Below, piece by piece: positions 37,301-49,931 of a stretch of 64,000 nt of DNA (the first letter of the stretch is position 1; every line of letters begins with the position of its first letter). A program made the translations under genes and the position numbers. This stretch comes from Chrysomallon squamiferum (Eukaryota; Mollusca; Gastropoda; Neomphalida; Peltospiridae), in assembly GCA_012295275.1 (NCBI GenBank), contig CM022665.1:13348476-13412475 (forward strand), in the 5' to 3' direction. The notes below the pieces were generated by a model, which was given only the letters and a program-made list of their open reading frames with translations, did no database searches and had not been told where the DNA came from.

Positions 37301-40300
37301 TATCTAATAAATAATAATAAAAAAACAGAAAAAAAAGAACAGATAAAGAATAAAATAAAATAAAATAAAATAAATAAATAAATAAATAAATAACAAAAAA
37401 TTTAATATTTTTACTACTTTTGGAAAACTGCAAGAATATGTTTAGATGGTGCAATTCTTATTCAGTCACTTTACAATGACTGGTGTTTATTTTCAGTAAA
37501 TTACTTGAGTATTTAATTTATAAACATCAAAAAATTATTATTTTTGTTTTTATACATTTGCCTTTGTATAAACAAGAAAACATGACCTTTGGTCAGCAAT
37601 AGCTAAATCTCAGGAAAGGAAATAACCCACAAAGGGAGTAATTCTAGTTAACCTTACCTCTTCAACAACAACTCGAGACACAGTCTGCACATTTGTTATC
37701 AGTGTTGGAGGATAGAAGCATCCTTTTGCTGGAACACTGACAGGAGCTTGATATATCTGAAATGTGAAATAAACTCTAGAAAAATACATGATTTGATCAA
37801 CAAATAAATCAGACATCACAACTATATAAAATTTCTGAATTTTTTAAATAAATATTTTTTATTTTTAAAAATTAAGGTTTTTTTCATTATGATACTCATA
37901 GTCTTAGGCAAGAAACCTGCATCTGTCACTCAATGGACTTCTACAGACCTCAGCCATCTTGTCGTTTAAACAGTAATTGAAGAACAAAGGCAGGATCAGA
38001 AAATACTTCCATTGAGGAGAATGGATCCTGTAATCCATTCTTTCTCAAAGACACACACATTTACTGAAGCTACTCACATCAGCACCTTCTTTTCTGGCAC
38101 TTTCTACATACTCTTCAATAGTTGATCTCTGTGATGTGTCAACAATGGCTCCCATGTCTATACTTTTGTCTAAACTGTCACCCACACGGAAATGTGTAAG
38201 TCTCTCTCTTAGCTTGTTTATCAGTTTGTCAAAAATTGTCTCCTGAGCTAAAAGACGTGACCCTGCACTGCAAACCTGAAAACAAAAAGTTTCAATGATA
38301 CATATACAATTTTACAACTGTCTGTACATTAATAACAGTTAGTGTTTCATCTACAACACCACCTACAGCTGCAACATCTACCACATTTTGGATGACAAGT
38401 ACTGTTACTGCTATAAAAACCACTGCTATTGTTACTACAAATTCAATACTTATACTGTTACTGCTGCTATTACTACTAGTACGGGCAGTATTTCATGAAT
38501 TGTAAGGCATTATATTAATTGTAACCCTCTCTGAGAAAAACCAGCCAAAGTCAATTTTACAAGAACTCGTTATTTTTAGAATATTATAAATTTATATCCT
38601 GTACTTATACATACAAAATATTAAGCAAGATACTGCATTTTTAAATTTAGGAGATTTCCGTAATTCAGAATAGTTGTTTTGAAGAATTTCCAAGAATATA
38701 TACTTTGCACCAAATTGAAGCTTTGTGTGTCTAGTTTACTGACATGTACAAGTCATGTATGCTAAAAATAAAATAAAATACTGAAACCATGCCGCAAGTG
38801 TGGAAGTATGTAGCCATTGTAGTGAATTAATGGACATTCAAGTGTGACAGGGTTATAGGCATCTTTATGTGTTACTGATTTCAAATAGTTACAAAGATAT
38901 ATATGCATCAGAATAAATATTTTGTAATGCTATTTTTAAATGTATATCTTTTATGCAGGGATCCTTTTGGGATTGAAAATGGGAGTATTTGAAAAATTCA
39001 TTCATTCATTCATTCATTTTTTTTTTCAAAATTAGAATGACAAATTTTGCATTTATAAACCTTGCAGATATGTTTTCCTGGTATCTGAAAACTATTATTA
39101 TTCTCAATATTCCCTAAAAAATAATAATTAAATAATGACCCGGTGACTGGATGGTTTATTTTTATAGTTATAAATAACAGAACTAGTGAAGGAAACAAAA
39201 AAATGTAAAATATTTATTCAAATAAAAGACAATGCTGCATTCAGAGATCCAACAGTTCTTCCTGACAAAATGACACCGTAGTTTGCACTTGCATGTAAAC
39301 TTGCCTTTTAACAATTTATAATCTTGTTTACAAACATTCATGTTATCATCGTCGACCAGGTTTACTGGATTGGCTTATTTCTGTTCTAACCTAATGATTG
39401 TCTTGTCTCCTAAACTATCTTCCACTGTCATTTCAATTTCATGTTTATCTAAAAAGGTATATATTACTTACAGAATACATGTATTCATAATTCAAACTCG
39501 TCACTATCTGATTATTATCTTACACATAACAAACACCCAAAATGTTTCACTATCGTTATTGGTTTAGGACAGTCCATTCTGATATATTTAATTGTTTGAT
39601 CCTATCCCACCCAGAGTCAGTGCATGTAAATCATTTAACTAATGAGCAAACTGTATTGCTCAAGATTTTATGGATGCCACAATCTTGAAATAAAAAAGCA
39701 TGTGTGCCTGCCTCTCAAAAACATGATGTGAATATGGAGTTAAATCACATATATTAATTTAAATAAATTAATGAATAATCAATAACAATCAGAAAGAATA
39801 AGTACTCTGTATATTAATGGCCAAAGGAGTCCATAATTATAAGAATCATTTTTATAAATCAGAATGTGAAAATATAATAAATGCTAATATTTGTACCATT
39901 TACACGCAAAATCCTAGCTGACATATTTTTAATGATTTTCTCTCTGCATAGCATAATTAGGTCTGATGACTTTGACTAGGTATTTTCAGAGAGGGTAACA
40001 AATTATCACAAACTCATTCTTATGACAAAAGTGAGGGTTAATATATACTATAGAAACAACAGAACAAAAAAAGTAAATGTTAGTATCAACCACTAACTTG
40101 ACCCTGGTTGAACCAAATGGCCTCAACTATTCCCTCCACGACACTGTCAAGATCAGATGACTCAAACACAACTACTGGTGACTTTCCACCTAGCTCAAGT
40201 GAGAGTTTTTTACCACTGCCTGCAGTCGCATGTCGTAAAATCTGTCCCACCTGTTAAAGATAAAAACAATTAATTATAGGCAACAAGTTTCCCAAACTAC

Positions 40301-43300
40301 TTATACTCAACAGAAAAATAAATGATAAAATAATATTTTGCCCAACCACATATATAATATACAGGTTGACAGTCCATTTATAAAAATCAAAAGATTTATT
40401 AAAAAAATAAAAGCAATAATAAAATAACTTTTTCTTCATTTTTTTATAAATGTAAAACGTCAGTTATTTAATTATATGCATGTGCATATAGTTCATTTTC
40501 TGTCTTCTACTATATTTGTTCTTAATAAATAAACTATGCAGATTATTTACAGTATGTTCTTAAGCATCTGGGATAACAGATATTAGACAGTTACTGTGAA
40601 AGTATTTGAGTAATAAACTACCTCGGTCGATCCAGTGAAACCCACTTTGTCCACATCAGGATGACAAGCCAAGGTGCTACCAAAAGCTCCACTTCCAGTG
40701 ACAACATTAAAAACTCCAGGTGGGAGTCCTGCCTCAGCACATATCTCAGCAAACAGCAAGGCAGAAAGGCGGGTGTAGGTTGCAGGCTTCAGCACCACTG
40801 TGTTACCCATGGCCAGGGCAGGGCAGATTTTCCACGTCAAAAGCATAAGAGGAAAATTCCAAGGAACAATAGCAGCAACAACACCTGTGCACATAAACAT
40901 TCAGACTCACATTATATTTGCTTCAGAAATGTGAATGAATACAGAAATACCAAAATTTAACTCTTAAATAACTTGAATAAATACTGTTATATTTCTAACA
41001 AACACATTTTGATGAATTAATCATTATAAATTATTATACAGTATTTAATCAGTAATTAAAACATTTCTGACTGTGGCAAACATTTATGCACAAATAAAAA
41101 TCTAAAGTTCATAAATTCAGTTCCATCACAGAGACTGAACAAAATACAAAAATGACATTCACCAATTCACTTTTTGACACAATAAAACATTATAACCAAA
41201 GATAACTTAGATATTAACTGCAAGCTTTTAATACTAAATTAAAGTTTTTACTTCCTAATTTAATTATGGTTTAAAATAAATTTAGTAATAATAATAATAA
41301 TAATATTTACCTAAAGGTTTCCATCCTCTCATTTCCGTATCCATGAGCTGGGCCCAGCCAGCATGATGGTAGAAATGTCTAACAACAAGTGGAATATCAG
41401 CATCTCGACTCTCTCTGATTGGTTTTCCGTTATCCATGGATTCAATGACACTGATCAGTCGCTGGTGTTTCTGGATGTGACGTGCTATGCTGGAGTCAGA
41501 TTGAAACTTTAATGAATAATTACTGAACTGGTAATTTATATAATCACTTGGTTAAAAGTAAATAAAACAAGTACATATTTGTGTAGGCACCTATGGACGT
41601 CTGCATGCATGTATCCATGAGAGAGAGAGAGAGTGTGTGTGTGTGTGTGGGTGTGGGTGTGTGTGTGCGCGCGCATGTGCATAATAAAAAAGCTCAATTG
41701 TTAAAATATGCATGCACATACACACACACACATTTAGATACAAAATATTTACATCAGTAAATGTGTACATCTGCAAAATGACAAGCTTGTTATTACACTT
41801 TATTATAAATCAGTTTTCCAAATCCTCAACAGAATTTATCTACATTTAAAACACAAACCTATATAGATGTCTCGCTCGGACATGTGGTGGAGTTTTGCTC
41901 CATGATTCAAATGCCTTTCTTGCAGAACTGACAGCAAACTCAACATCTTCCTCCTCACCCTGTACTGTGGTAGCTAACACCTCATCTGCAGATTTATTAT
42001 TTCTTTACATTCTAAGGCATGTATGCTGACAAAAATTATTTATTTCATTTTTTTTTGTCCCGATAATCAGGTTTGGAAATTACATACATTCATTTCTTCA
42101 ATTTTGTTCTTTTATTTGTACAAATTTTATGCAAAATGTAACAATTATAAAAAACAAACTAAATAATGCATCAGCTTTATCAATATTGTAGAGATATGCA
42201 GATATATGCAGTCAATGAGTAAGTGACATTTTTTGTTATGCTGGCTGCAGAAACAAATAAAAGAATCAACAAAAAATACACAAAGTGTATGTAACGTTTA
42301 AAAGCAGTTGACTAATTTATCTGTCATAAATGTTATGACATTTTTTAATCTAATAGGTATTACACCTGATCGCTGTACTCTCTCCAATCCAGAGCTATTC
42401 AGAGATGTTAAGATATCTACACCATCTCTATTTCTAATTCTTTAACACTCTTTTGAGAAGACAAACCCAGTTGTTTTAATTTTCAGTAGATGTTTGCTTG
42501 GGTCAAAAGGCTCATTGATCAAATAAATGGACAATGTTTAATTAATACCTGTTGCTGGATTCTTTGTCTGGTAGATTTTTCTCCCTTCAGGTTTATGCCA
42601 TTTGCCACCAATGAAATGTCCAAAATCTCTTTTATGGTCATCAAGCCATGCCTAGAGACAGAATGTGAAAATATACTTTTCTTTAAAATGTTCTGAATGG
42701 ATTGTTTTTTTTATTTAATCATAATGTCTTGAATAATATAAAACTTAAATGACTAACTTTACAATTTTGAAATGTCCAGAATGGAGGACACTGCACACAT
42801 AGTCATACATTATGATCACCACAAAAGAATATACATTTTTATAAATTTCAAATTGTACTGCAAAAATCATCAAATGCAAAGAGATTGTAACTTTAGTTAT
42901 TCTAGTAAACAAAACTTCTAACAAGGTAATTTTTTAAAGATTTAATTTTTTTTTTCTTTTAAAATTATTATTATCTTTATAAATCAATCCAAAAATCTGG
43001 TTATTTCATCATTAATCACTGATTTTCAATGAAAGCTAATTTTCTTATTCTGTGAATCATCATGCTGCATACATTAACAATTATATTATTTTTCAATCTG
43101 AAAAAGGAAGACAAATTAACATGCAACTTAAAGTGGTGTCACCAGATGGAAGAAAGAGAACGTTTAAGATTTCTAATAACAGAAATATTTATAGTGAATA
43201 ATTGTTAATATAGTACACTGATCGCCAGCCAAATTATAAACTAGTTAATCCAATGAACTTTATGCTCGGAGGAACTGAGTTCCATTCCCTGTACACTCTA

Positions 43301-43668
43301 ACATCCAAAGAAAATGGAAAAGTGTAAAACGCCTGACAGTCGTGCTTTAAACTTTTGTTGACGTCAGTACATTTAAGTAACTTTAAAATGTACAGTGTCA
43401 GATTGCTTTACTCAGTCTTAAATGTCTTTGCGATTTGTCTTTTGATAACCTTTTAAAAACCTATTTGTTAGTTGTGAAAGTTTTCTATCCGTACATTAAA
43501 ACCAAAGCGTGTCATTAACAGTTAATTAACATATGTCATTTATAAGTATTATAGTGAAAATATAACAACCTTTGCAACATTATCTGCTTCTGGTGCTGGA
43601 CCATAACTTAAATTTTTGAAGATGCTTTCGACATTCGAACACTGCTGTGTAACACCGGAGGCAGCCAT
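34361..43668 (-). CDS. ALDH16A1: ALDH16A1, aldehyde dehydrogenase family 16 member A1 (two-domain)
   Basis: Fourteen minus-strand exons: 43668-43570, 42651-42549, 41985-41859, 41489-41311, 40884-40622, 40250-40098, 38275-38078, 37756-37658, 37303-37061, 36778-36621, 36230-36063, 35751-35547, 35033-34848, 34660-34361. All junctions are GT..AG and phases match, giving 826 residues (human about 802). Domain 1 (about 45-510) has the full ALDH signature: PWNFPL (Asn179), VVLKPA (Lys202), [14 protein letters not shown] (Glu276) and GQVCSAG (Cys310, the nucleophile). Domain 2 (about 550-820) is a shorter ALDH-like repeat without recognisable Cys/Glu catalytic motifs, the architecture specific to ALDH16. 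I recall mammalian ALDH16A1 lacking the catalytic Cys whereas many other animals keep it; this copy keeps it, so it should be active. Natural substrate unknown. Head to head with PIH1D1. Intron 10 is built of tandem copies of its own boundary. Confidence 0.93.
36300..36660. repeat. Tandem array spanning an ALDH16A1 exon-intron boundary
   Basis: The unit (about 89-95 bp) includes roughly 40 bp of exon 10 coding sequence (from 36621, CTGGGCATAGTAACACC), its donor site and about 55 bp of intron. Diverged copies start at about 36527 (CTGGCCATATTAAC), 36432 (CTGGGCATATTAAAAC) and 36343 (ATGGGCATATTTAAAG). Each is followed by a TGACATTTTTCC or AACATTTTTCC box matching TGACAGTTTTCA of the exon. On the sense strand the donor after CAG is GTATCATC in the true site but has lost GT in every copy. 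The array fills most of the 390-bp intron 10. Confidence 0.75.
41619..41680. repeat. (GA)n-(GT)n-(GC)n compound tract in ALDH16A1 intron 3-4
   Basis: GA units pass into GT units with GGG interruptions and end in GCGCGCGCATGTGC. The alternating purine-pyrimidine part (about 41662-41680) can adopt Z-DNA. It lies within the intron between exons 41859-41985 and 41311-41489, about 130 bp from the latter. Confidence 0.85.
43271..43289 (-). repeat. 19-bp word shared with 30136-30154 (dispersed repeat piece)
   Basis: The minus strand reads GGGAATGGAACTCAGTTCC, identical over 19 bp to 30136-30154. It is itself partly palindromic (GGAACTCAGTTCC). Probably the conserved core of an interspersed repeat of which two old copies remain here. 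Confidence 0.45.
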
Positions 43669-44065
43669 GTTAACCTGGCTGAATGTTATTAATAGAAGTT
43701 TTCGGCCAATGTCGGTAAAAAGGTCAAGGAATGGTTTAACCTACTTTTACCGAATGTTCGAATGGAAGAATATTATTTTTATTTTTATAATGAAAGAGGT
43801 CGAAATCATATTTAAGTTTAATAGTGATTTTATTTTTATAAATTTTATTTTCCTCAAATTTCATTTCGCATTTGATATTTTGACATTATGTTAAAAGCAA
43901 AAATATAACGATTGAACAATTGGAGGAAAATAATAAAGATATAACGTTGCTAGGCCAAGGTCATTTCATATTGTTATGGTCGCTTCTATGGGTTTGGTGC
44001 GTGAGAAATAATATTTTGAATTTGAAGGCATATTTCTTTAGATTATAATAAATCTGTATGCAAAC
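43669..44065. promoter_or_regulatory. Bidirectional promoter between ALDH16A1 (-) and PIH1D1 (+)
   Basis: The start codons of the divergent genes are 397 bp apart, so both 5' UTRs and one shared promoter must fit here. A CCAAT box is present at 43706-43710 (GGCCAATG). No TATA box is evident near either start, as expected for housekeeping divergent promoters. A purine-rich repeat-free core with TGCTAGGCCAAGGTCA at about 43948-43963 contains an AAGGTCA nuclear-receptor-like half site (short, may be chance). Confidence 0.65.
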
Positions 44066-47000
44066 ATGACTTCAAACGTACTGGAACCAGATTCAAATGA
44101 ATCGGAGGCCCTTTTTAGTAAACTGATGATGCAAATGGTAAATAATTAGTTTATAACTCAGTTTGCTGTCATTTCGTTGTTTTTTATTTTCGACATTGGT
44201 ATAAATTAGATAAAATTTTACATAGTTACTTTGGTTGTTGATAAAAAAAAACCACCAAAAAAACCATTGATAAATAAAACGTGGCAGCAAACGTGCTACA
44301 CTAAACATTAATTTACGGCAAAGTTACATCTTAGAAATAAGAAATATCAGTTAAAGATATCAATATTTTTATTCCTTACATGTATATTTGCTTATTAATT
44401 TTCTTATTATTTTTGTACGTAGGTATAAGACAACTAAGTCGTTTAATGTAAAATTAAAATAAAATTTGTTTTCTAGGCACAGAAGCCAGATTCATATGAC
44501 ATGGATCCAAATACAACAATTGTGGGTGGTGTCCCTTGTGTAAAGGTTATTCCACAGCCAGGTAACAAATACAGTGACAGCTGTGTGTTTATATGATTAT
44601 CATGTGTTACACTGCACAGATAATAACATATAAGCTATATACTACTGGAGCAATATATTATTTCAATTTATATTTTGAGATTTTTATATATAATGAGGTG
44701 GATCTACAGAATTTAACATCATGTTGACAGTTGAATCTGGAGTTGTTTGATTTGCTAAGCATTCAACAATTCTGGTGGGCTTATGGGTTTGCAAAACCAA
44801 GAAAGCCGAACCAAAATAGCTCAGACAATAGTTAAGTTCAAGACTCAAGAAATTTTATTTTTTAGTACTGATGTCACAGTTGTGATACACAGTTTCTGAG
44901 TATGTCCCACATATAAATGCATATACTCTATAGACCTGTTTAAATACTAGTATATTAATATAATAATAACAATATTTTTAGGCTTCTGTATCAAAACAAG
45001 CAACAAGGATAAAGAAAAAATGTTCATCAATGTCTGCACTTCTGAAAATGTGAGTTGCATTTCTAGTGAAATTTTTTGCTGTTTTTTCATTTTTCTTTAA
45101 AGATAATAAAAATTTGGTTTTTTTTTAATTGATAAAATATATATATATATATATATATATTTTAAACTATTTTACAAGGTGTCATTATTGCAGAATAAAC
45201 TGTTTTAAACATTTTACTCTGCATTTTTTAATCATCAAAAACATTTTAAATTGATTCTACTATTTATGTATTTATCTATTTGCTATATGAAATATTTTGG
45301 GAAGCATACATGAGTTTATGTCAAAGAATTTTATAATTAATTGATTTCCTGTAGGTGCCAGAAGCAAAGGATATCACAGAACAAGAATTGATTGCTCTGC
45401 TTCAGTCTGATGATCCAACTGGTTTCAGAATTCCTATGAGTATTGGAGAACCTCATGCCGAGGTTGACAAAAGTAAGTTTTTTGTCACCTGTAATTATTT
45501 ATAATACGGATCTACACTTTGTTAAACCAAAAAAACTTTATTAAAAAATTGTTTTCTTTTTCTTTTCTTTTTTTGTATTTGTCAAAAAAATTTACTATTA
45601 TAATGCAGTATTGTATTTAATTTATTTTGTACATGCTACAAGTTTTACTGAATGTTTTTACTTCAGATTTTCTCTGTAAATCTTTTTGTAGTTTTTCCAT
45701 GAGAATTCTGAATAAAAGATATTTTACCTTCATTAGAAATAGGCCTATTAAAGTTCTAAATTTTATTGTTTTAACATTATTTAAACCAAATTTATTTATT
45801 TATTTATTTATTATTTTAAATTTAAATTTAATATTAACTTTTATATTTTTATTTTTTTATTTTCAATTTATCCAGTTTGCTCTACCAGTATATTAGTGAT
45901 AACATGTAATATGCTCTTACATTTTCAAATAATTTAAGAGCTATTCAGTTTTATCTGGATACACCAATTTATACCATATGATGATAATTATTTTCTGTTT
46001 TAATCCGTTTCTATATTTTACTGGTCATAAATAAAAACTGACATTAACTAGTGCTAATTACAGTATAGTCTATTGAAATAAAAAATGTTTTCATTTATTG
46101 TAGGTGGCAAAGGCTGTACAGCATATGACATTGTTGTTAATCCAAAGTTTTACACAAAGATTAAAACTAATGGTACTTTTAGAACATTCTTCCTTCAAGT
46201 CATGGTTGAAGGCATTGAAAACAAATTCAACATTGAAATTAATCCAGGTTTGTCGGAGTAATATTTTTTATGATTCATGATCTAGAATATATATGACCTG
46301 TGTTAGTTGCAGAAATGTCTTTTTCTACAAAGAATTTATAATGTATGTTTGTGTGTGTAGTGTGTGTGTGTGTGTGTTTGTGTGTATTATTCAACGAATA
46401 ATGGGGAAGAATGTAATTCATCAGTAGAGTGCTTACTTGAGTTTTACAGGATCATCCCTACTTGTTGCATCTGGTCTTTTTCCAGTTCCAACTAGTTCTT
46501 GGAAACTGATTTATCAAATATCCTGATAGATGATTTATTTTCATAGGGAAGGTTTGTATAATAATATGGCTTACAGCTACTCTATAAAAGGGATATAGTG
46601 AGTTTCCTTTCATACATTAAAAATTTACCTAATGAATACTAGCATATTAATGTATTCAAATGTCAGTAAATGTATATTTGTTCATTCAAGTGTATAAATA
46701 TATATGTCTATGTGTGAACAGAAATATATTCAAACAAACACCAATTTTGAAAGTAAAAAAACAGTAACTTTTATTAATTCATACAACTAGATTTTTTTTA
46801 TTATTTTTATACATTTCTTTCTTCAGAATATGTTGTTTTGAAGAATCGGAAATCTGTTGGGACTCTTTTGGAGCAAAATATTAGAAAAGAATCTAAACCG
46901 TTCATAATGGAAATGGAAGAGTATGTTTTTTATCAGCTGTTGTAATGTTATTTTTGTAAGAAGAAGATGTATGTACTTTTTGCTGCATAAGTGTTTGTAG

Positions 47001-48728
47001 GGGGGGTTATTTAGTTAGAAATCATTAATATTGTTCAAATAATTTTCAGTTCAAGATAACATAATAATTACTTAGATTTATACTAAAGTAATTTATTTAA
47101 AACAATTCTTGTATGATCTGATAGGATGATCTGGATCCTTATTCAGAATATTGTATTGTATGATGTCCTGTTGATGGCTTCATAAATGAAACAAATATTT
47201 TGAAACAAGAAGATATGTAGTGATGATACTGCATATTTCTTTTTATATAATGTAAAAATGCTACAAACTGTAAGTTAGCAAATGAAAGAATCTTAAGCAT
47301 TGCTCTTTCTGTTTCTTCTTTTTTGGGGGGCATTTTAAATTTATTTTGTGCCTTTTTACTTTTTCACAGTGAGAGAGCACGAAAAGCAGACACAACAGCA
47401 AACAAACCATTAATAGAAGAAGTTATATCTCCAGAGGTTAAAAAGTTAGTTTTTATCTGTACACTCAGTATTCAACAGTTGTTTTAATATTACATAATTC
47501 TTTAAAGATAAGATTAATATTATACATTATTTATTTATTGATACTTTTTAAGTAATTTTTAAAATATTTTTATGAATCAATTGATTACCAGTGTAATAAC
47601 TACTGAAATATAAACTATAGCATCATTCAAATATTCCTGCACTAATAAAAAAATTACAGTTTTTGTTTTCAGATTATAAATATTAATTAGATTTATATTT
47701 TTTAATTTATATATATATTTTTTTAGTAAGTATGGGGTACTTGTAAAATATTTGACAATCAGCTATGGCATAAATGTTGAATGTTATTTTTCATTTCATC
47801 TTTTTCAAAAGAGGTGCTGAGCCAAAGTTTACTATTATACAGGAACCACCAGAAGGTCATCCCGAGTTCCTAGTAGCAGAAATTCACCTCCCTCTAATAG
47901 TAAGTTGTCATTGTTTATTTATTTTATTTTGCTTCTAAAAGGTTGTTTTGTTTTGCTTTCTGAGGGTTTTTTAAAATTATATTTCATTTTCCATAACTGA
48001 GTATTCAGATATTTCCAAATGCCATTTAAATATAATTGTTTTAAAATTAAAAGTGCCCTTTTCAGTCACTGCTATTTTTTTTTTTTTTTTCATTCTTTAT
48101 ATATATATTGCAACAAATTAATTAGAAAATTTTTTTTTTTTTTTTTTAATTAACTAGAAAACATCAAACTCTTTAACATTGGATGTGGGAGAAGATCGTA
48201 TATTGTTGGATACGAGATCCAATGTGTATTATCTTGACATATACCTACCATACGATATCATGCAGGCAGAATGTGGATCTCAGTTTAATAGAGAAACAAA
48301 GGTAAACAAATGAATTAACAGAGCAGAATAACTGAGGCAGTTTATACTGATTTACTACTCTATATCTGTTAGAAATAAATGATGCAAATAACAGTGCACA
48401 CTGGACAAAAGAAATAAGTATTGATTAAAAATTACATAGCATGAATTTTTTTTTAACAAAAATTAAATAAAAGTAGTTATTAAAAAAGAGAGACAGTTAT
48501 TGGTACAAATAAAAAATAGACTGTTCTTCAGCCTCAGATACCTTTTTTTTCCTTTTATGTATTTTATTTTAGATGTTAAGCTGTATTTATATGTTATCTC
48601 TGTTCTATCCTATTATAATAGATAATTTTTTAAATAAAGCCTTAAAATATATTATTCTGATTATATATATATATATTTTTTTTTTTCAGATATTAACAAT
48701 TACTATGCCAGTACAGCCTGCCACCTAA
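44066..48728 (+). CDS. PIH1D1: PIH1D1, R2TP co-chaperone subunit
   Basis: Ten plus-strand exons: 44066-44137, 44477-44561, 44982-45049, 45355-45472, 46104-46247, 46827-46920, 47370-47444, 47812-47899, 48158-48301, 48690-48728. Phases agree throughout and give 308 residues (human about 290). Residues about 45-190 are the PIH-N domain with family words QPGFCIKT, FRIPMS, GEPHAE and GCTAYDIVVNPKFY. The C-terminal part (about 215-308) is the CS/p23-like beta-sandwich (LDVGEDRILLDTR, YYLDIYLPY). Lys57 (in CIK) and Arg182 (in QNIR) align with residues I recall as binding the phospho-acidic DSDD motif of human TEL2. Role: phosphopeptide-reading subunit of R2TP with RUVBL1/2, RPAP3 and HSP90. It brings in the TTT complex for PIKK maturation (mTOR, ATM, SMG1) and also snoRNP and RNA polymerase II assembly. 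An in-frame TAG at 44039 precedes the ATG. Confidence 0.92.
46415..46500 (+). repeat. Possible tRNA-derived SINE fragment in PIH1D1 intron 5
   Basis: GTAGAGTGCTTACTTGAG followed by AGGATCATCCC (46448-46458) resembles a diverged box A/box B pair. No clear ends; weak. Confidence 0.25.
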
Positions 48729-48978
48729 CAGAAGATTTGATATAATTATGTGATCCTACACATACAATGACGTCAGAATATATGTAGATATATATATATT
48801 GACGTACTGACATCATAATGATGGTACCTATATACTGACAGTGGATGCAATGTAAATAAAATTACAAACACAATGGGATAGCAGATGTACAAATAATGTA
48901 CGTTGATGATAGAATGGCTACTACATCTGTATTACTGTTCATCATTTGGATTTACAGCAACTTGATTGATCTTTTATC

Positions 48979-48984
48979 AATAAA
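48979..48984 (+). terminator. Probable PIH1D1 polyadenylation signal
   Basis: Canonical AATAAA in the 3' flank of PIH1D1 with a GT-rich element 10-30 bp downstream. Confidence 0.55.
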
Positions 48985-49394
48985 ATGTTTGTTAAAAGTT
49001 GTTTTTGTTAAATTATAATTTAGAACTGTGGAAACATCTTTAACATTAGTAACCAAAAATTGTAATTAAATGTTACATGTTTATATAGAGGACATGATCA
49101 TTAAATAATTATTAATTCCAACAATTAAAAACTGAAACAATACATTTAATTAAATACACATTTTTAGCCATACAAAAGAACACACATGTATGTCATTCAT
49201 TCTAAAATAATAAACCCAAATAAAAGTACATGTACACAGACTCCCTATTAAGATTTCATTTACACTCAAAGATCCTAATATTTTTCCTCTAGCCTTGAGA
49301 TTAATAATCATGAAATATGTGTTACTGTACATTTAAAACAAAGTTAAGTCATAGTTGGATTTTCCAGTAATATTTATTCATGATCATAACAACT

Positions 49395-49395
<1 letters not shown>

Positions 49396-49429
<34 letters not shown>

Positions 49430-49532
49430 AGGAAGAAAACCAACATAATTTCTTTCTCTCTCTTTTTTTTTTTTTTTTTTTTTTTTCAATTTACTTAAAT
49501 TAAGTAAAATTGATAAAAAAAAAAAAAAAAAA
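49396..49532. repeat. Poly(A)31 - poly(T)24 - poly(A)18 cluster
   Basis: Three homopolymer runs (A at 49396-49426, T at 49463-49486, A at 49515-49532) lie 400 bp upstream of the MTCH2 start. The A and T runs can pair as hairpins and are likely nucleosome-excluding. Confidence 0.85.
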
Positions 49533-49931
49533 GATGAAGAGAAACTATGACTGACACAAGTAAGCGGGTTGAACACTTTCAGCACAGTTAATCAATTTGC
49601 TTTAATAATAAATAATAACTAAATAAGCTTTCAATTTTATTTTTAATAAAATCAAAAATGGACTGAAAAAGATATCCCATTATGCTAAATATAGTTTACT
49701 GTTTATCTGTACGTGTGAGAGTAATATGCTGAAGGTCTGCAGACGAGATAAATAGAAATTTCACTGAGTATGGGTATGGAGAACTCTTTTTACGTGCCCA
49801 CGTCCAATTCAAGGTTCGGGAGAAATTTCACTGACTATATAATGTATCGCAAAGCCCTTTTTATAGACTTTGCATTTCTGATGTAACATCAATTCTGATT
49901 AGAGTTACCACCCCTCTTCCTAAGATCCAAG

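Larger units (their letters stand above)
48729..49931. other. PIH1D1 3' UTR, intergenic, MTCH2 promoter
   Basis: AATAAA hexamers occur at 48855-48860 and 48979-48984; the second, about 250 bp after the stop, is followed by a GT/T-rich stretch (GTTTGTTAAAAGTTGTTTTTG) and is the better poly(A) signal for PIH1D1. Homopolymer tracts follow at 49396-49532. The last 200 bp before 49932 are the MTCH2 promoter and 5' UTR and include CTATATAATG near 49836. Confidence 0.5.

Noticed and set aside
40661-40960. 99-codon plus-strand frame opposite ALDH16A1 exon 5
   Set aside because: Antisense shadow of a well-supported coding exon.
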